64,000 nucleotides of DNA from Rhodospirillales bacterium (GCA_016215555.1 JACRJC010000018.1:78054-142053), one strand, 5' to 3'; shown: positions 27,415-37,516, counted from the first letter of the stretch. Program-made: numbers and translations. The notes: generated by a model from the sequence alone, not told the origin.

Positions 27415-28101
27415 TCACTCCCCACATTTCAGCCGATAGCCGACGCCGGGGTCGGTGACCAGGAATTTGGGGCTGGCCGGATCGTCCTCGAGCTTTTGGC
27501 GCAACTGGTTGACGTAGACGCGCAGATAGGCCGTGTCCTCGACATGGGCCGGTCCCCAGACCTCTTTCAAGATCAGCTTGTGGGTCAGCACATGGTCGGG
27601 ATGGCGGGCCATGAAATCCAGCAAATCCCATTCCCGCTTCGACAAATGCACGTCCTCATCGTGCCTGGTCACGATGCGCCGCTTAAGGTCGATGCGGACT
27701 GGGCCGCCAGTGACCACTCCACTTCCCTCGCTGCCGCCTTGGCTTGGGCGCAAGAGGGCACGGATGCGGGCCATCAATTCGGCGACGCCAAAGGGCTTCA
27801 CTACATAGTCGTTGGCGCCACGGTCGAGCGCTTCCACCTTGTCGGCTTCTCCGGCGCGGACCGAAAGCACGATCAGAGGCATGCGGTGTGACTGGCGGAT
27901 GGTGGTGATGACATCCTGGCCGTCCATGTCAGGCAGGCCTAGATCAAGCACCACAAGATCGGGCCTGGCGGCCAGCGACGCATCGATTCCCGCAGCCCCG
28001 GTTTCCGCTTCCAGCACCTCATAGCCGACGGCACCCATCGAGATGCGCAGAAACTTGCGAATTTGCGCTTCGTCGTCGATGACAAGAATCTTGGCGCCCA
28101 T
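27415..28101 (-). CDS. kdpE: KdpE response regulator
   Basis: KdpE is the DNA-binding partner of KdpD and switches on the high-affinity potassium pump when K+ is scarce. The 228-residue product has a receiver domain with the phosphorylated Asp53 (VVLDLGLPDMDG) and the acidic pair Asp9/Asp10. The conserved Lys is in DYVVKPFG. A C-terminal OmpR-type winged helix follows (VHLSKREWDLLDFMARHPDH, then EDTAYLRVYVNQLRQKLED). It starts 3 bases after kdpD. It is the cargo gene closest to attL. Confidence 0.96.
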   Translation of the reverse strand: MGAKILVIDDEAQIRKFLRISMGAVGYEVLEAETGAAGIDASLAARPDLVVLDLGLPDMDGQDVITTIRQSHRMPLIVLSVRAGEADKVEALDRGANDYVVKPFGVAELMARIRALLRPSQGGSEGSGVVTGGPVRIDLKRRIVTRHDEDVHLSKREWDLLDFMARHPDHVLTHKLILKEVWGPAHVEDTAYLRVYVNQLRQKLEDDPASPKFLVTDPGVGYRLKCGE

Positions 28102-28104
28102 TTT

Positions 28105-30789
28105 CTAACGCCCCTCCTGGCTTGGCGGCAGTTCCACCTCGGGCGGCAAAGGCAAATGGATGACGATCGAGGTGCCGGTACCGAACAAGCCTGGCTCGGC
28201 CTTGATGGTGCCGCCATGCGCCTCGACGATGCCACGGCAGATGGCCAGCCCCAAACCGGTGCCCGCCATCTGATTGTCGGTGGCTTGGACACGATAGAAC
28301 ATGTCGAATACTTTTTCGCTGTCCTCTTCGGGAATGCCGGGTCCCTGATCGGTGACCTCGATGGCGATATGCTCCGCCGTCTTGTGGGCCCAAATCTTGA
28401 TCGGCGTCTTGGCAGGGGCGTATTTGCAAGCATTGTCCAAAAGATTGAAAAACACCTGTTCCATCAGGACGGCGTCGATGCATAAAAGCGGCATGTCGGG
28501 ATCGATCTCAACCTTGATGCTGTGTTGGCGGGCCATGGGCTTGGCGCGCTCGACAGCCGCTCCCACGATGTCGGCCAACTCGGCCCAATCGGCCCGAGGC
28601 TTCAAGCCGCCGCTGCCCAGCTTGGTCATGTCGAGCAGGTTCTGCACAAAGCGATTCAGCCGTTCGGCCTCGTCCAAAATGGTTTGCGCCAACTCGTGGC
28701 GCGACGCATCGTCCAGAGACTTACCATAGCTGATCATGCTGCTGGCCGAACCCATGATCGAGACCAGGGGTGTGCGTAGATCGTGCGACAGAGAAGACAG
28801 CAGGGCCGAACGCAGCCGCTCGCGCTCGGTGGAGACCTTGGCAGTTTCGATATCGGCAACCAGCGTGGTGCGCTCGATAGCCACCGCCGCCTGACCGGTC
28901 AGGGTTTCCAGCAAGCGCATCTGCTCTGGCGACGGCAGATCGGCACTCTCTGCCATCTGCACGCCCAACACGCCTATGGGCGCCCTGGCCGTACGCATGG
29001 GCAGGAACAGCCAAAGCGCTGCCGGAAGCGTAGATGTTCCGCGCCCGGCGGGCTTTCCATGCACCCAGGCCCATTCGGCGGCCCCGGCGGATTTATCGTC
29101 CAACGCGTCTTCGGGCGGATATCCGGCGGCAATCGCAAGGCCATTCTCGCCCGGCAACAGGATCAACGACTTGCCGTGAATGATGGCCGCCACATGATGC
29201 ACCACCGCCCACAACACTTCTTCTTGCGTTACCGCCGCCGTCACCTTGCGCTCGAACTCGTAAAGATTGGCTGTGCGTTTGGCGCTTTTGCGCGACGAAT
29301 CGACCTGCACCTTCAAACGGCTCGCCAGATTGGAGACAATGACGGCGGCAAACAGAAAGAAAAATACGGTCAGGATGTTCTGCGGATCGGCAATGGTGAA
29401 GGTGAAGCGCGGATCGGTGAAGAAAAAGTTGAAGGCGAGAAAACCCGAGAACGAAGCCAGGATGGCGGGCTTCAGTCCGAAACGGATCGCCGACAGAAGA
29501 ACAATGACCAGATAGACCACCGAAACATTGGTCACCGGCATCCAGCGTTCGATGACGAAGCCAATTCCGGTTGCTCCGCCCACCATGACCAACGCAGCCG
29601 CCATGCCCAGCCAGTCGGACAACAACATAGGTTCGAAGGAAGGCCGCCAGAACGGTTTCGCTTTTTCCTCCTGGCCGACGACCAACACATTGATGTCGCC
29701 GCTTTGCTCGATCAAGCGGTCGGTCGCCGATTTTCCTTGCAACAGTCGCCGCTTCGGACGGCCAACGACGATCTGGGTGACATTGCGTTCTCGGGCCAGG
29801 GCCAACACCTCGTCCACCACGTCATCGCCCTGCAAGACCAGCGTTTCGCCGCCCAACTGCTCGGCCAAGCGCATGGCCTGGGCGATACGATCCTTTTCCT
29901 TTTCGGACAAGGCGTAGGCGCGGGTCGTTTCCACCGTTACCGCCATCCAGGCCGCACCCCGGCGCTCGGCAGTGCGCTTGGCAACCCGAAGCAGGCGGTC
30001 GGCATCAACCCGCTCGCCAATGCAGGCCAGGATGCGCTCGCGGGCAGGCCATGGTCCGTCGATGGCATGCGCCCGCATGTAATCGACCATCTGCTTGTCG
30101 ACGCGCTCGGCGGCATGGCGCAGGGCCATTTCCCGCAACGCCGTCAGATTGCCGGGCGAGAAGAAATTATGCACGGCGCGTCTGGCCTGTTCGGGCACAT
30201 AGACCTTGCCTTCGTGCAGACGCTTAATCAGGTCTTCCGCTGGCAGATCGATCAGCTCGATCTCGTCGGCGCTGCCCAGAACGGCATCGGGCACGGTTTC
30301 GCGCACTTTGACGCCCGATATGCGTTCGACGACGTCGTTCAAGGAATCGAGATGCTGGATGTTGAGTGTGCTGTAGACGTCAATCCCGGCGGTCAAAATT
30401 TCCTCGACATCCTGCCAGCGCTTGACATGGCGGGCTCCGGGAACGTTGGTATGCGCCAACTCATCGACCAGGACGATCTTGGGCTTGCGGGCCAGGATGG
30501 CGTCCAGGTCCATCTCCTTGAAGTCGTGGCCACGATATTCCAGGGCGCGAGGCGGCAGAACTTCAAGCCCCTCCAGCAAAGCCAATGTCTCGCGCCGCCC
30601 GTGGGTTTCGACCACGCCCGCCACCACATCGACGCCCTCTCGCTTGCGCTCGTGCGCCGTTTCCAGCATGGCGAAGGTCTTGCCGACGCCGGGCGCGGCA
30701 CCCAGAAAGATTTTCAAACGCCCACGCCCCTCGCGCCGGGCTTCGGCGAGAAGGGCGTCTGGAGACGGTCGGTTGTCGTTGTCACTCAT
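28105..30789 (-). CDS. kdpD: KdpD sensor histidine kinase
   Basis: KdpD is an inner-membrane kinase sensing low K+ or osmotic stress. The 894-residue product has the cytoplasmic KdpD domain with Walker A GAAPGVGKTFA (30-40) and the block VDELAHTNVPGARHVKRW. A USP-like domain follows, with GRPKRRLLQGKSATDRLIEQ. Four membrane helices lie around residues 395-490 and a GAF region at about 520-640. The HisKA motif is SLSHDLRTPLVSIMG (His about 669) and the ATPase ends GTGLGLAICRGIVEAHGG. All key residues are present. It lies between the KdpC-like gene and kdpE. Confidence 0.96.
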   Translation of the reverse strand: MSDNDNRPSPDALLAEARREGRGRLKIFLGAAPGVGKTFAMLETAHERKREGVDVVAGVVETHGRRETLALLEGLEVLPPRALEYRGHDFKEMDLDAILARKPKIVLVDELAHTNVPGARHVKRWQDVEEILTAGIDVYSTLNIQHLDSLNDVVERISGVKVRETVPDAVLGSADEIELIDLPAEDLIKRLHEGKVYVPEQARRAVHNFFSPGNLTALREMALRHAAERVDKQMVDYMRAHAIDGPWPARERILACIGERVDADRLLRVAKRTAERRGAAWMAVTVETTRAYALSEKEKDRIAQAMRLAEQLGGETLVLQGDDVVDEVLALARERNVTQIVVGRPKRRLLQGKSATDRLIEQSGDINVLVVGQEEKAKPFWRPSFEPMLLSDWLGMAAALVMVGGATGIGFVIERWMPVTNVSVVYLVIVLLSAIRFGLKPAILASFSGFLAFNFFFTDPRFTFTIADPQNILTVFFFLFAAVIVSNLASRLKVQVDSSRKSAKRTANLYEFERKVTAAVTQEEVLWAVVHHVAAIIHGKSLILLPGENGLAIAAGYPPEDALDDKSAGAAEWAWVHGKPAGRGTSTLPAALWLFLPMRTARAPIGVLGVQMAESADLPSPEQMRLLETLTGQAAVAIERTTLVADIETAKVSTERERLRSALLSSLSHDLRTPLVSIMGSASSMISYGKSLDDASRHELAQTILDEAERLNRFVQNLLDMTKLGSGGLKPRADWAELADIVGAAVERAKPMARQHSIKVEIDPDMPLLCIDAVLMEQVFFNLLDNACKYAPAKTPIKIWAHKTAEHIAIEVTDQGPGIPEEDSEKVFDMFYRVQATDNQMAGTGLGLAICRGIVEAHGGTIKAEPGLFGTGTSIVIHLPLPPEVELPPSQEGR

Positions 30790-30798
30790 GTTCTATGT

Positions 30799-31131
30799 TC
30801 ACTTCATTGGCCACCTTTCGTCCAGGGCCTTGTTGAGGATCTCGGCATCGATCTTGTCATGATCCTGGGCAAATTGGTTGAGCAGGTTCCGAATCTCGAC
30901 CGGCGAGACATGGCGAGCGCTGGCGATACTTTTGGCCTGAACGAAGGCCGACGACAGCTGAATTTTGCGCTCGCCGGGAGAGAGGTGGAAATATCCGGGT
31001 GGGCCGGAATCCGATGTTGGCCGCTCGCCTCGTTCCTTGAACAGCGGCAGGGCCAGCCAGATAAAGAAAGCCGCTACGCCAACAATAGCCAGCGTATTCA
31101 GCCAACTTGGTTTGTTTTCCGGTCGGCTCAT
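30799..31131 (-). CDS. Small single-span protein with KdpC-like C-terminus
   Basis: This 110-residue protein, not known to me as a named Kdp subunit, lies between kdpC and kdpD. Residues 10-32 form one membrane helix (LNTLAIVGVAAFFIWLALPL). The rest should be periplasmic. Residues about 60-110 (SIASARHVSPVEIRNLLNQF, then ILNKALDERWPMK) resemble the end of the KdpC encoded just upstream ([20 protein letters not shown], then [15 protein letters not shown]). The central KdpC part is absent. I infer a shortened KdpC paralogue, perhaps a regulatory or stabilising subunit. The ATG at 31131 fits best, 7 bases after the kdpC stop. Confidence 0.75.
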   Translation of the reverse strand: MSRPENKPSWLNTLAIVGVAAFFIWLALPLFKERGERPTSDSGPPGYFHLSPGERKIQLSSAFVQAKSIASARHVSPVEIRNLLNQFAQDHDKIDAEILNKALDERWPMK

Positions 31132-31138
31132 GTCGTGC

Positions 31139-31723
31139 CTATTTCTTAATCGGCCATTTTTCGTCAAGCGCCAGATTGAGCTTCAAGACATTGACCACCG
31201 GCTCGCCCAGCAATCCGAAAACGCGGCCTTCGGTCATAGCGCCAACCAGATTGTGCAACTCGAGAAGGGCCACGCGCCTTGACGCCGCCACGCGCTTGAC
31301 CTGGGCCTCGGCGGCGGCTGGCGAGATATGAGGATCAAGCCCGCTGGCCGAAGCGGTGACCAGATCGGCGGGAACCGGCCCTGTTTCGCCAGGATTGGCT
31401 TTTCTGAAGGCCATCACGCGCTCGGCCACGCTATCGGCCAAGGACTTGGCCGAGGGGGCCAGATTGCTGCCGCCAGAAGCAGATGCGTTATAGGGCGCCT
31501 CGGCGGTTGCCGAGGGACGGCCCCAGAAATATCCAGGCTGCGCGAAACTTTGTCCAAGCAATTCCGAGCCGATCACCCGGCCATTTTTTTCGATCAGGCT
31601 GCCTGCGGCCTGGCGGGGAAACAAGGCCTGCGCCGCGCCAGTGACGGCGAAGGGATAGGCCAGGCCGGTGAGTGCGGTCAGTACGAGCAGGATGACCAGA
31701 ACGGGGCGGAGTTCCTTAATCAT
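31139..31723 (-). CDS. kdpC: Potassium-transporting ATPase subunit KdpC
   Basis: KdpC is the single-span subunit that joins KdpA and KdpB and helps ATP binding. The 194-residue product begins [20 protein letters not shown] (one membrane helix). It has the family blocks [33 protein letters not shown] and [20 protein letters not shown], and ends [13 protein letters not shown]. The frame is open further upstream into kdpB, but the ATG at 31723 gives the correct N-terminus. It follows kdpB after 13 bases. Confidence 0.95.
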   Translation of the reverse strand: MIKELRPVLVILLVLTALTGLAYPFAVTGAAQALFPRQAAGSLIEKNGRVIGSELLGQSFAQPGYFWGRPSATAEAPYNASASGGSNLAPSAKSLADSVAERVMAFRKANPGETGPVPADLVTASASGLDPHISPAAAEAQVKRVAASRRVALLELHNLVGAMTEGRVFGLLGEPVVNVLKLNLALDEKWPIKK

Positions 31724-31736
31724 GAATGCGTCTCCT

Positions 31737-33794
31737 TCAAACCAGGCCAAGAAAATTGACCGCCAGATCGACCAGCTTGATGCCCGCGAAAGGCATGGCA
31801 AGGCCGCCCAGCCCGTAGACCAGCAGATTGCGCCGCAATAGGGCCTCGGCTCCCACCGGCCGGTAAGCAACGCCCTTCAACGCCAGGGGGATCAGGGCGA
31901 CAATGATCAGGGCGTTGAAGATGATGGCCGACAGAATGGCCGATTGCGGACTGGCCAGATGCATGATGTTCAGGGCCTGCAATTGCGGATAGGCGGTCAG
32001 GAACAAGGCTGGAATGATGGCGAAATACTTGGCCACATCGTTGGCGATCGAGAAGGTGGTCAGGGCTCCCCGGCTTATCAGCATTTGCTTGCCGATCATC
32101 ACGATCTCGATCAGCTTGGTGGGATCGCTTTCCAGATCGACCATGTTGCCCGCCTCGCGGGCGGCTTGGGTGCCGGTATTCATCGCCACCCCGACATCGG
32201 CCTGGGCCAAGGCGGGCGCGTCGTTCGATCCGTCGCCGCACATGGCGACCAGCCGCCCACCTGATTGATACTGGCGGATCAGTTCCAACTTCTTCTCGGG
32301 TGTTGCCTCGGCCAGGAAATCATCGACGCCCGCCTCGGCGGCAATGGCGGCGGCGGTCAGGGGATTGTCGCCGGTAATCATCACTGTGCGGATACCCATG
32401 GCCCGCAAGGTGGCGAAGCGTTCGCGGATGCCGGGCTTCACGATGTCCTTCAGATGCACTACGCCAAGATGTCGTCCGTCCCGGGCCACCACCAAAGGCG
32501 TTCCGCCCGACTTGGCGACCTTCTCGACCAGGCTGACCAGTTCTCGCGGCGCTCCGCCCAACGTTGAACCAGCCCGTTCGGCGACATAGGCCTGAATGGC
32601 GTCCCAAGCGCCCTTGCGGATCTGCGAGCCTTCAAGATCGACACCCGACATGCGGGTCTGGGCGGTAAAGGGAATGATTCCAATATCGGCCCCTTTTGGT
32701 GCTTTGAAGCCGAAATGATTGGCCGCCAGCGCCACAATGGATTTGCCCTCGGGCGTTTCGTCGGCCAATGAAGCAAGAAAGGCCGCCTGGGCCAGTTCGC
32801 GCTCGCCGACACCGGGGGCGGGAAGGAACTCACTGGCTTGACGCGCTCCCCAGGTGATGGTGCCGGTTTTGTCCAGCAACAACACGTCGATGTCGCCCGC
32901 CGCCTCGACCGAACGGCCCGACTTGGCGATGACGTTGAACTTGACCAGCCGATCCATGCCCGCAATGCCGATGGCCGACAACAGGCCGCCGATGGTGGTG
33001 GGGATCAAGGTCACGAACAAGGCGGTCAGGAAGACGACGGGAATAACGGCGCCCGACCACGAGGCGAAAGCGGGCAATGTGGCGACGACGATCAGGAAGA
33101 TCAGCGTCATGCCGACCAGAAGGATGTTGAGAGCGATTTCGTTGGGCGTCTTCTGGCGCTTGGCGCCCTCGACCAGCGCGATCATGCGGTCCAGGAAGGT
33201 TTCGCCGGGATTGGCGGTGATGCGCACGACGATACGGTCAGAAACGACGCGTGTTCCGCCCGTCACCGCCGAACGGTCGCCGCCCGATTCCCGGATGACA
33301 GGGGCGGATTCGCCGGTAATGGCGCTTTCATCCACCATGGCGATGCCCGCCACCACGTCGCCATCGCCGGGGATGACGTCGTCGGCTGCGCAAGCCACGA
33401 GATCGCCCGCCTTTAGCTGGCTGGCCGGAATCGCAGTCGCTTTTGTCGCTTCAATGCTGTCGATCTTGTGCGCCTTGGCTTCCGTTTTGCTGCGGCGCAA
33501 GCTGGCCGCCTGGGCCTTGCCGCGCCCCTCGGCTACCGCTTCGGCAAAATTGGCGAATAGCACGGTGATCCACAGCCAAGCAGACACCTGGACCATAACG
33601 CCCGAGAAGGCAGTTCCCTCGACGGCGTCGCGGACCGATAGCAGGGTGGACAGCACGGCCACCACGGCGGTGGTGAACATCACCGGATTGCGCGCCAGCA
33701 GCCGGGGATCGAGTTTTAGCACGGACTCCTTGGCGGCCTGGACCAGAATGGCACTATCGAACAGGGCGCGCGATTTGGGACGATGGACGGTCAT
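31737..33794 (-). CDS. kdpB: Potassium-transporting ATPase ATP-binding subunit KdpB
   Basis: KdpB is the P-type ATPase subunit that powers K+ uptake. The 685-residue product has the phosphorylation motif DKTGTITWG (Asp about 308) and the TGESAP loop in [34 protein letters not shown] and [20 protein letters not shown] form the hinge region. Membrane helices flank these domains. It lies between kdpA and kdpC with small gaps, in the usual order of the operon. All catalytic residues appear intact. Confidence 0.97.
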   Translation of the reverse strand: MTVHRPKSRALFDSAILVQAAKESVLKLDPRLLARNPVMFTTAVVAVLSTLLSVRDAVEGTAFSGVMVQVSAWLWITVLFANFAEAVAEGRGKAQAASLRRSKTEAKAHKIDSIEATKATAIPASQLKAGDLVACAADDVIPGDGDVVAGIAMVDESAITGESAPVIRESGGDRSAVTGGTRVVSDRIVVRITANPGETFLDRMIALVEGAKRQKTPNEIALNILLVGMTLIFLIVVATLPAFASWSGAVIPVVFLTALFVTLIPTTIGGLLSAIGIAGMDRLVKFNVIAKSGRSVEAAGDIDVLLLDKTGTITWGARQASEFLPAPGVGERELAQAAFLASLADETPEGKSIVALAANHFGFKAPKGADIGIIPFTAQTRMSGVDLEGSQIRKGAWDAIQAYVAERAGSTLGGAPRELVSLVEKVAKSGGTPLVVARDGRHLGVVHLKDIVKPGIRERFATLRAMGIRTVMITGDNPLTAAAIAAEAGVDDFLAEATPEKKLELIRQYQSGGRLVAMCGDGSNDAPALAQADVGVAMNTGTQAAREAGNMVDLESDPTKLIEIVMIGKQMLISRGALTTFSIANDVAKYFAIIPALFLTAYPQLQALNIMHLASPQSAILSAIIFNALIIVALIPLALKGVAYRPVGAEALLRRNLLVYGLGGLAMPFAGIKLVDLAVNFLGLV

Positions 33795-33803
33795 GAAATG
33801 CTC

Positions 33804-35510
33804 CTAGAACAAGGTGCCGGAAGACAGCGCCAAATGCTCGACGATGGGGCCCAGCGCCAGAACCGGGAAATAGGTCAACCCGCCCACCACCAGCACGACG
33901 CCGACAAGAATGCCGATAAACAGCATACCATGCGTGGGGAAGGTGCCCGCCGAGGGCGGAGCTGACTTTTTGGCCGCCATGGCGCCAGCAATCGCCAGCA
34001 CGGGAATGACGAAGGCGAAACGCCCTATCAGCATCGACAGAGCCATCGCCGTATTGAAGAACGGCGTGTTGCCGGACAATCCGCCAAAGGCCGAGCCGTT
34101 GTTGTTGCCTGCCGACAGGAAGGCGTAAAGCACTTCCGAAAGTCCATGCGGGCCGGGGGCGGCAATGCTGGCTTGCGCAATTGGCAGAATCATGGCCACA
34201 GCGCCAGCGCCCAAGACGGCGATGGGGGTGGCCAGGATAGCGATCACGGCCAGCTTCATCTCGCGGGCCTCGATCTTCTTGCCCAGATATTCCGGCGTGC
34301 GACCGACCATCAGGCCTGCAATGAACAAGGCGATGAGGACAAAGACGATCATGCCGTAAAGGCCGGAACCAACGCCCCCGATCACGACCTCGCCCAGCGA
34401 CATGTTGATGAGGGGGATCAGACCGCCCAGCGGCGTGAAGCTGTCATGCATGGCGATCACGGCGCCGCACGAGGTGGCGGTGGTGATGGCGGCGAACAGG
34501 GCCGAGGCCACGATCCCAAATCGCGCCTCCTTGCCCTCCATATTCCCCATGTTCTGAAGACCAAGCTGGGTGAGGGCGGGATTGCCCTGTGCTTCTGCCC
34601 AGATGCTGATGAAGGCGCCAGCAATGAACAGCAGGCCCATCGCCGCCAGCAGCGCCCAGCCTTGGCGCTGATCCTTGACCATGCGCCCGAACGTATTGGT
34701 CAGCCCGGCGCCAAGTAGGAAGATGCACACCATGTGAATCAGATTGACAAGCGCCGACGGGTTCTCGAACGGATGGGCGGCATTCGCATTGAAGAATCCG
34801 CCACCGTTAGTGCCTAGATGCTTAATCATCATCTGGCTGGCCACGGGGCCTTGGGCGATGATCTGCCTAACGCCCTCTAGCGTCGTGGCCTCGGTATAGG
34901 CGTCGAAATTCTGCGGCACGCCCAGCCAGACCAGCAGCAACGCGCCGACAAAACAAATCGGCAGCAGCAGATAGAGGGTGATGCGCACCAGATCGACATA
35001 GAAATTGCCGACCGTGCCGGACTCGCGCCTGGCGAATCCCCTTATGACGGCGGCGGCAGCGGCGATACCCGCTGCTGACGACAGGAAGTTCTGCACCGTG
35101 AAACCCACCATCTGCACCAGATAGCTCATGCTGCTCTCGCCGCCGTAATTCTGCCAGTTGGTGTTGGTGACGAAACTGACTGCTGTATTGAAGGCGAGAT
35201 CGGACGGCACGGCGGCCATGTCTGCTGGATTGAGCGGCAGAAAACCCTGCAAACGCTGCAAGCCGTAAAGCAGCAAGACGCCCGCCAGATGGAAGATCAG
35301 AAACGCGCCCGCATAGGCGCTCCAATGCTGCTCGCGCCCTGGATCGACGCCAGCCAGACGGTAGAGCCCCCGCTCGACCGGCCCCAGAAGTCGCGACAGC
35401 AAAAGGGGCTGGCCCTCGAACAGGCGGGCCATGTAGCCCCCGACAAGCGGCGTCAACCCAACGACCAGGGCAATGAAAAGGATGAGAAGCAGAAGGCCAT
35501 AGGCGTCCAT
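33804..35510 (-). CDS. kdpA: Potassium-transporting ATPase channel subunit KdpA
   Basis: KdpA is the channel-like subunit that binds K+. The 568-residue product shows about ten membrane helices and four selectivity-filter-type loops. These are [49 protein letters not shown] and [18 protein letters not shown]. The four loops are characteristic of KdpA. Length is standard. It follows kdpF after 9 bases and precedes kdpB. Confidence 0.97.
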   Translation of the reverse strand: MDAYGLLLLILFIALVVGLTPLVGGYMARLFEGQPLLLSRLLGPVERGLYRLAGVDPGREQHWSAYAGAFLIFHLAGVLLLYGLQRLQGFLPLNPADMAAVPSDLAFNTAVSFVTNTNWQNYGGESSMSYLVQMVGFTVQNFLSSAAGIAAAAAVIRGFARRESGTVGNFYVDLVRITLYLLLPICFVGALLLVWLGVPQNFDAYTEATTLEGVRQIIAQGPVASQMMIKHLGTNGGGFFNANAAHPFENPSALVNLIHMVCIFLLGAGLTNTFGRMVKDQRQGWALLAAMGLLFIAGAFISIWAEAQGNPALTQLGLQNMGNMEGKEARFGIVASALFAAITTATSCGAVIAMHDSFTPLGGLIPLINMSLGEVVIGGVGSGLYGMIVFVLIALFIAGLMVGRTPEYLGKKIEAREMKLAVIAILATPIAVLGAGAVAMILPIAQASIAAPGPHGLSEVLYAFLSAGNNNGSAFGGLSGNTPFFNTAMALSMLIGRFAFVIPVLAIAGAMAAKKSAPPSAGTFPTHGMLFIGILVGVVLVVGGLTYFPVLALGPIVEHLALSSGTLF

Positions 35511-35519
35511 GGAAGGCTC

Positions 35520-35621
35520 CTAGAACCGCTCGGGATGGATGAGGACATAGACAAGGTAGGCGGCCAGCCCGATCACCGAGCAAAGCCCCAGAACCACATC
35601 CAGCGTTATGGTGTATGGCAT
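35520..35621 (-). CDS. kdpF: KdpF small membrane subunit
   Basis: This 33-residue single-helix peptide begins MPYTITLDVVLGL, continues CSVIGLAAYLVYVLIHPE and ends RF. The ending YLVYVLIHPERF is the normal KdpF signature. KdpF stabilises the KdpABC complex in the lipid bilayer. It lies just before kdpA in the expected place. Confidence 0.93.
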   Translation of the reverse strand: MPYTITLDVVLGLCSVIGLAAYLVYVLIHPERF

Positions 35622-35633
35622 GATGGCGCTCTC

Positions 35634-35717
35634 CTAGATGTTCCGACAGGCGCGCAACATCAGGCCCAGAAGCCCAAAAGCCCCCAGCGTAGCGGCAATG
35701 AAAACAGCATCGAACAT
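35634..35717 (-). CDS. 27-residue membrane peptide upstream of kdpF
   Basis: A short frame with ATG at 35717 encodes MFDAVFIAATLGAFGLLGLM followed by LRACRNI. It is one hydrophobic helix with a basic end carrying a cysteine. It ends 12 bases before kdpF. Similar tiny frames precede kdpF in other proteobacterial kdp operons, to my recollection, often ending RACDRL-like. I therefore think it is translated, but its role is unknown. Confidence 0.6.
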   Translation of the reverse strand: MFDAVFIAATLGAFGLLGLMLRACRNI

Positions 35718-35923
35718 GGCGAAGACTCCGGCCTGCTATTGAAACCGGGGCTATCCTCCCGCCGAATGGCGTAAAGGTTCCATACGGAAATTTTGCCGTT
35801 AATTTTATGCCCCGCTTATATTCACACGGGGCTCAGAATCCCTTGCCGGATTTATGATGGTATAAAGTCAGATAGATGTTCCAACATTCGCCCCTGTCAG
35901 GTCGCAAAACAATAACGCCTTGA
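35718..35923 (-). promoter_or_regulatory. Presumed kdp promoter region
   Basis: This is the 206-bp gap between rep and the kdp operon. It is AT-rich for this genome (TTTATA- and ATTTTA-like stretches) and holds one hairpin, GCCCCG (35809-35814) with CGGGGC (35827-35832). KdpE sites in other bacteria are T-rich, which would fit, but I could not fix a site or a promoter with confidence. Confidence 0.4.
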
Positions 35924-37090
35924 TTATACATGTCTTAGAGTTCGATACCGTGCCTCAGCCTGATTGAATTTCTGCTCCGTCCCCTCGGGGTTATCCTTCA
36001 GCGCCCGCAAAGCATCCATGCTAACGGCATCAAGCGTTGTCGGCAGTTCGGATATGTCGAGGCCCATGAGGGCGGTTAGGGAAGTCAGCGAGCCACGAAA
36101 CTGCGTGAAGAACATCTGGATACGTTCGTCGCGCAGGCCTTCCAGAACTTTCTTCCGTTCGGCCTTCGAGACATAAGGCGCAAGGGCGGTTTTGGTTTCC
36201 TCGATGCTGGCCTGCCAGATCGGATGCAGCGGCCAACGGCTGCGATTCGTATCGCCATTCGGCACCGTGTAGCGAATGGCGTTGAGAATGCCTGGCATGA
36301 CGTCGCCCGCCTTGGCTTCGAAGTCGGCAAAGCTCTTCAGGTTCCAGAAATCCAGTTCCGTTTTTCCAGCCCTGGGTTCAACGCGCCAAACTTCGCCCTT
36401 GAAGGTTTCAGGGACCAGGCCCCAATTGTCCCACCAGTACGATTTGCCATGGACAACGATTTCCTTGGTCTTGTTGTACAGCGCCACTTGCCGGTTGGGC
36501 ATCTCGCCGATGCGGATCGACTGCACCCGGTTTCCTTGCGCCGTTACCTCGGCATCCATCTGTTCCCGATGCTCGCGCCTTATATGGCGAGGATGGGCCA
36601 CGAAGTCATCCGCCGAAGGGTTCATGCCCTCGACGTGAAAATCGCAGCAAAAGTCGATGCGGCTGATACGTTCCATGGGCAGCATAAGCTGGCGGGCCTC
36701 GTCCCATTTGGAACCGATTGCGCCAAGCTGGGCCAGGAAGTCGAGCATCTGCCTTTTCACACCCTCGTAACCATGCAGCGCCAAGGCGAGGCTGTGGGCC
36801 GAGGCACGGATGTTCCAGCGCTCGGGGTCATCGCTGTTGGCAATGAACCAGGTTGCGCCGTCCGGCCCGGTATCAAAGCGATAGGCATAGCCGCCGCGCG
36901 ATCCACTTTCGCCGACCATCAGGCAGATATTGCCGCCGTCTTCCTTGCCCAGCAGCAAGGGATAATCACCTCGATTCTTTTTGGCGGCCTCTTTCGTTTC
37001 CTCAAGATGCAGCAAGATGCTTCTGGGCAATGCGCCTTGAAAGGACACGTCCAGACCGTCAAAGTTCGAATAGATCAGTTTTGCTTCCAT
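35924..37090 (-). CDS. Rolling-circle-type replication initiation protein (Rep_trans-like)
   Basis: The 388-residue product resembles the replication initiation factor family (Rep_trans) of plasmids, filamentous phages and integrative elements. Visible features are ERISRIDFCCDF (a conserved strand with paired acidic residues), PNRQVALYNKTKEIVVHGKS around the presumed catalytic tyrosine, and VWRVEPRAGKTELDFWNL. Such proteins nick one strand at a double-strand origin. The region upstream of its start (37106-37265) has three strong hairpins, as expected of such an origin. It lies inside the tRNA-Phe element and could replicate the excised circle. The exact family is not fully certain. Confidence 0.72.
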   Translation of the reverse strand: MEAKLIYSNFDGLDVSFQGALPRSILLHLEETKEAAKKNRGDYPLLLGKEDGGNICLMVGESGSRGGYAYRFDTGPDGATWFIANSDDPERWNIRASAHSLALALHGYEGVKRQMLDFLAQLGAIGSKWDEARQLMLPMERISRIDFCCDFHVEGMNPSADDFVAHPRHIRREHREQMDAEVTAQGNRVQSIRIGEMPNRQVALYNKTKEIVVHGKSYWWDNWGLVPETFKGEVWRVEPRAGKTELDFWNLKSFADFEAKAGDVMPGILNAIRYTVPNGDTNRSRWPLHPIWQASIEETKTALAPYVSKAERKKVLEGLRDERIQMFFTQFRGSLTSLTALMGLDISELPTTLDAVSMDALRALKDNPEGTEQKFNQAEARYRTLRHV

Positions 37091-37105
37091 CTCATGTACT
37101 CCTAG

Positions 37106-37265
37106 GGGGGTGTGCTACAGAGACACCCCCAAGCTGCGCTGGCCGCAAGCGGCCCGCTCGCCTGCGCTAGCACGGGCCGCTTGCTGGGCCATGCGTACTC
37201 GTCAGGCTTGGTTGAAACACGCTCGCCGCTAGGCAGGGGTGCAGATTCACAAATAATCTGCACCC
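37106..37265. other. Hairpin cluster upstream of rep, candidate replication origin
   Basis: Three perfect stems lie in 160 bp. They are GGGGGTGT with ACACCCCC (37106-37130), GCAAGCGGCCCG with CGGGCCGCTTGC (37145-37184), and GGGTGCAGATT with AATCTGCACCC (37237-37265, 7-base loop). This non-coding stretch directly precedes rep. Rolling-circle origins have such stems around the nick. Which stem, if any, is the nick site is unknown. Confidence 0.55.
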
Positions 37266-37297
37266 GCTGCTGTCCAGCTTATGAGCAAAGGGCGGCG

Positions 37298-37516
37298 TCA
37301 ATGGCGCTTCGCCCGTTTCGGATCGAAACGGTTCCCCGCAAGCACCATTGACCCCGCTTGTTCAAGCAGACTTTCCGGCAAATCGACTTCGATTTCCGGA
37401 AGGGCGAAGCAAGGCGTGGGACATTGCAGGCAGGTGATGACCTGACGCAGTTCCGCATTTTCCTTTTTAAGTGCCGCGATCTGCTCACGGGGGTTGAAGT
37501 GGCGCTTGGGCTTCAT
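37298..37516 (-). CDS. Small hypothetical protein with a coiled-coil start
   Basis: This 72-residue protein of unknown function has a basic start (MKPKRHFNPREQ). A short heptad-like helix AALKKENAELRQVITCL follows, then a cysteine pair (CLQCPTPC) and an acidic, hydrophobic tail. Its ATG overlaps the stop of the AlpA-like gene by 4 bases, so the two are translated together. No family is recognised. A partner of the regulator is possible. Confidence 0.55.
   Translation of the reverse strand: MKPKRHFNPREQIAALKKENAELRQVITCLQCPTPCFALPEIEVDLPESLLEQAGSMVLAGNRFDPKRAKRH

Noticed and set aside
28783..31149. A 788-codon open frame on the plus strand opposite kdpD
   Set aside because: KdpD is unmistakable on the minus strand. 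The mirror product shows only antisense-type composition.
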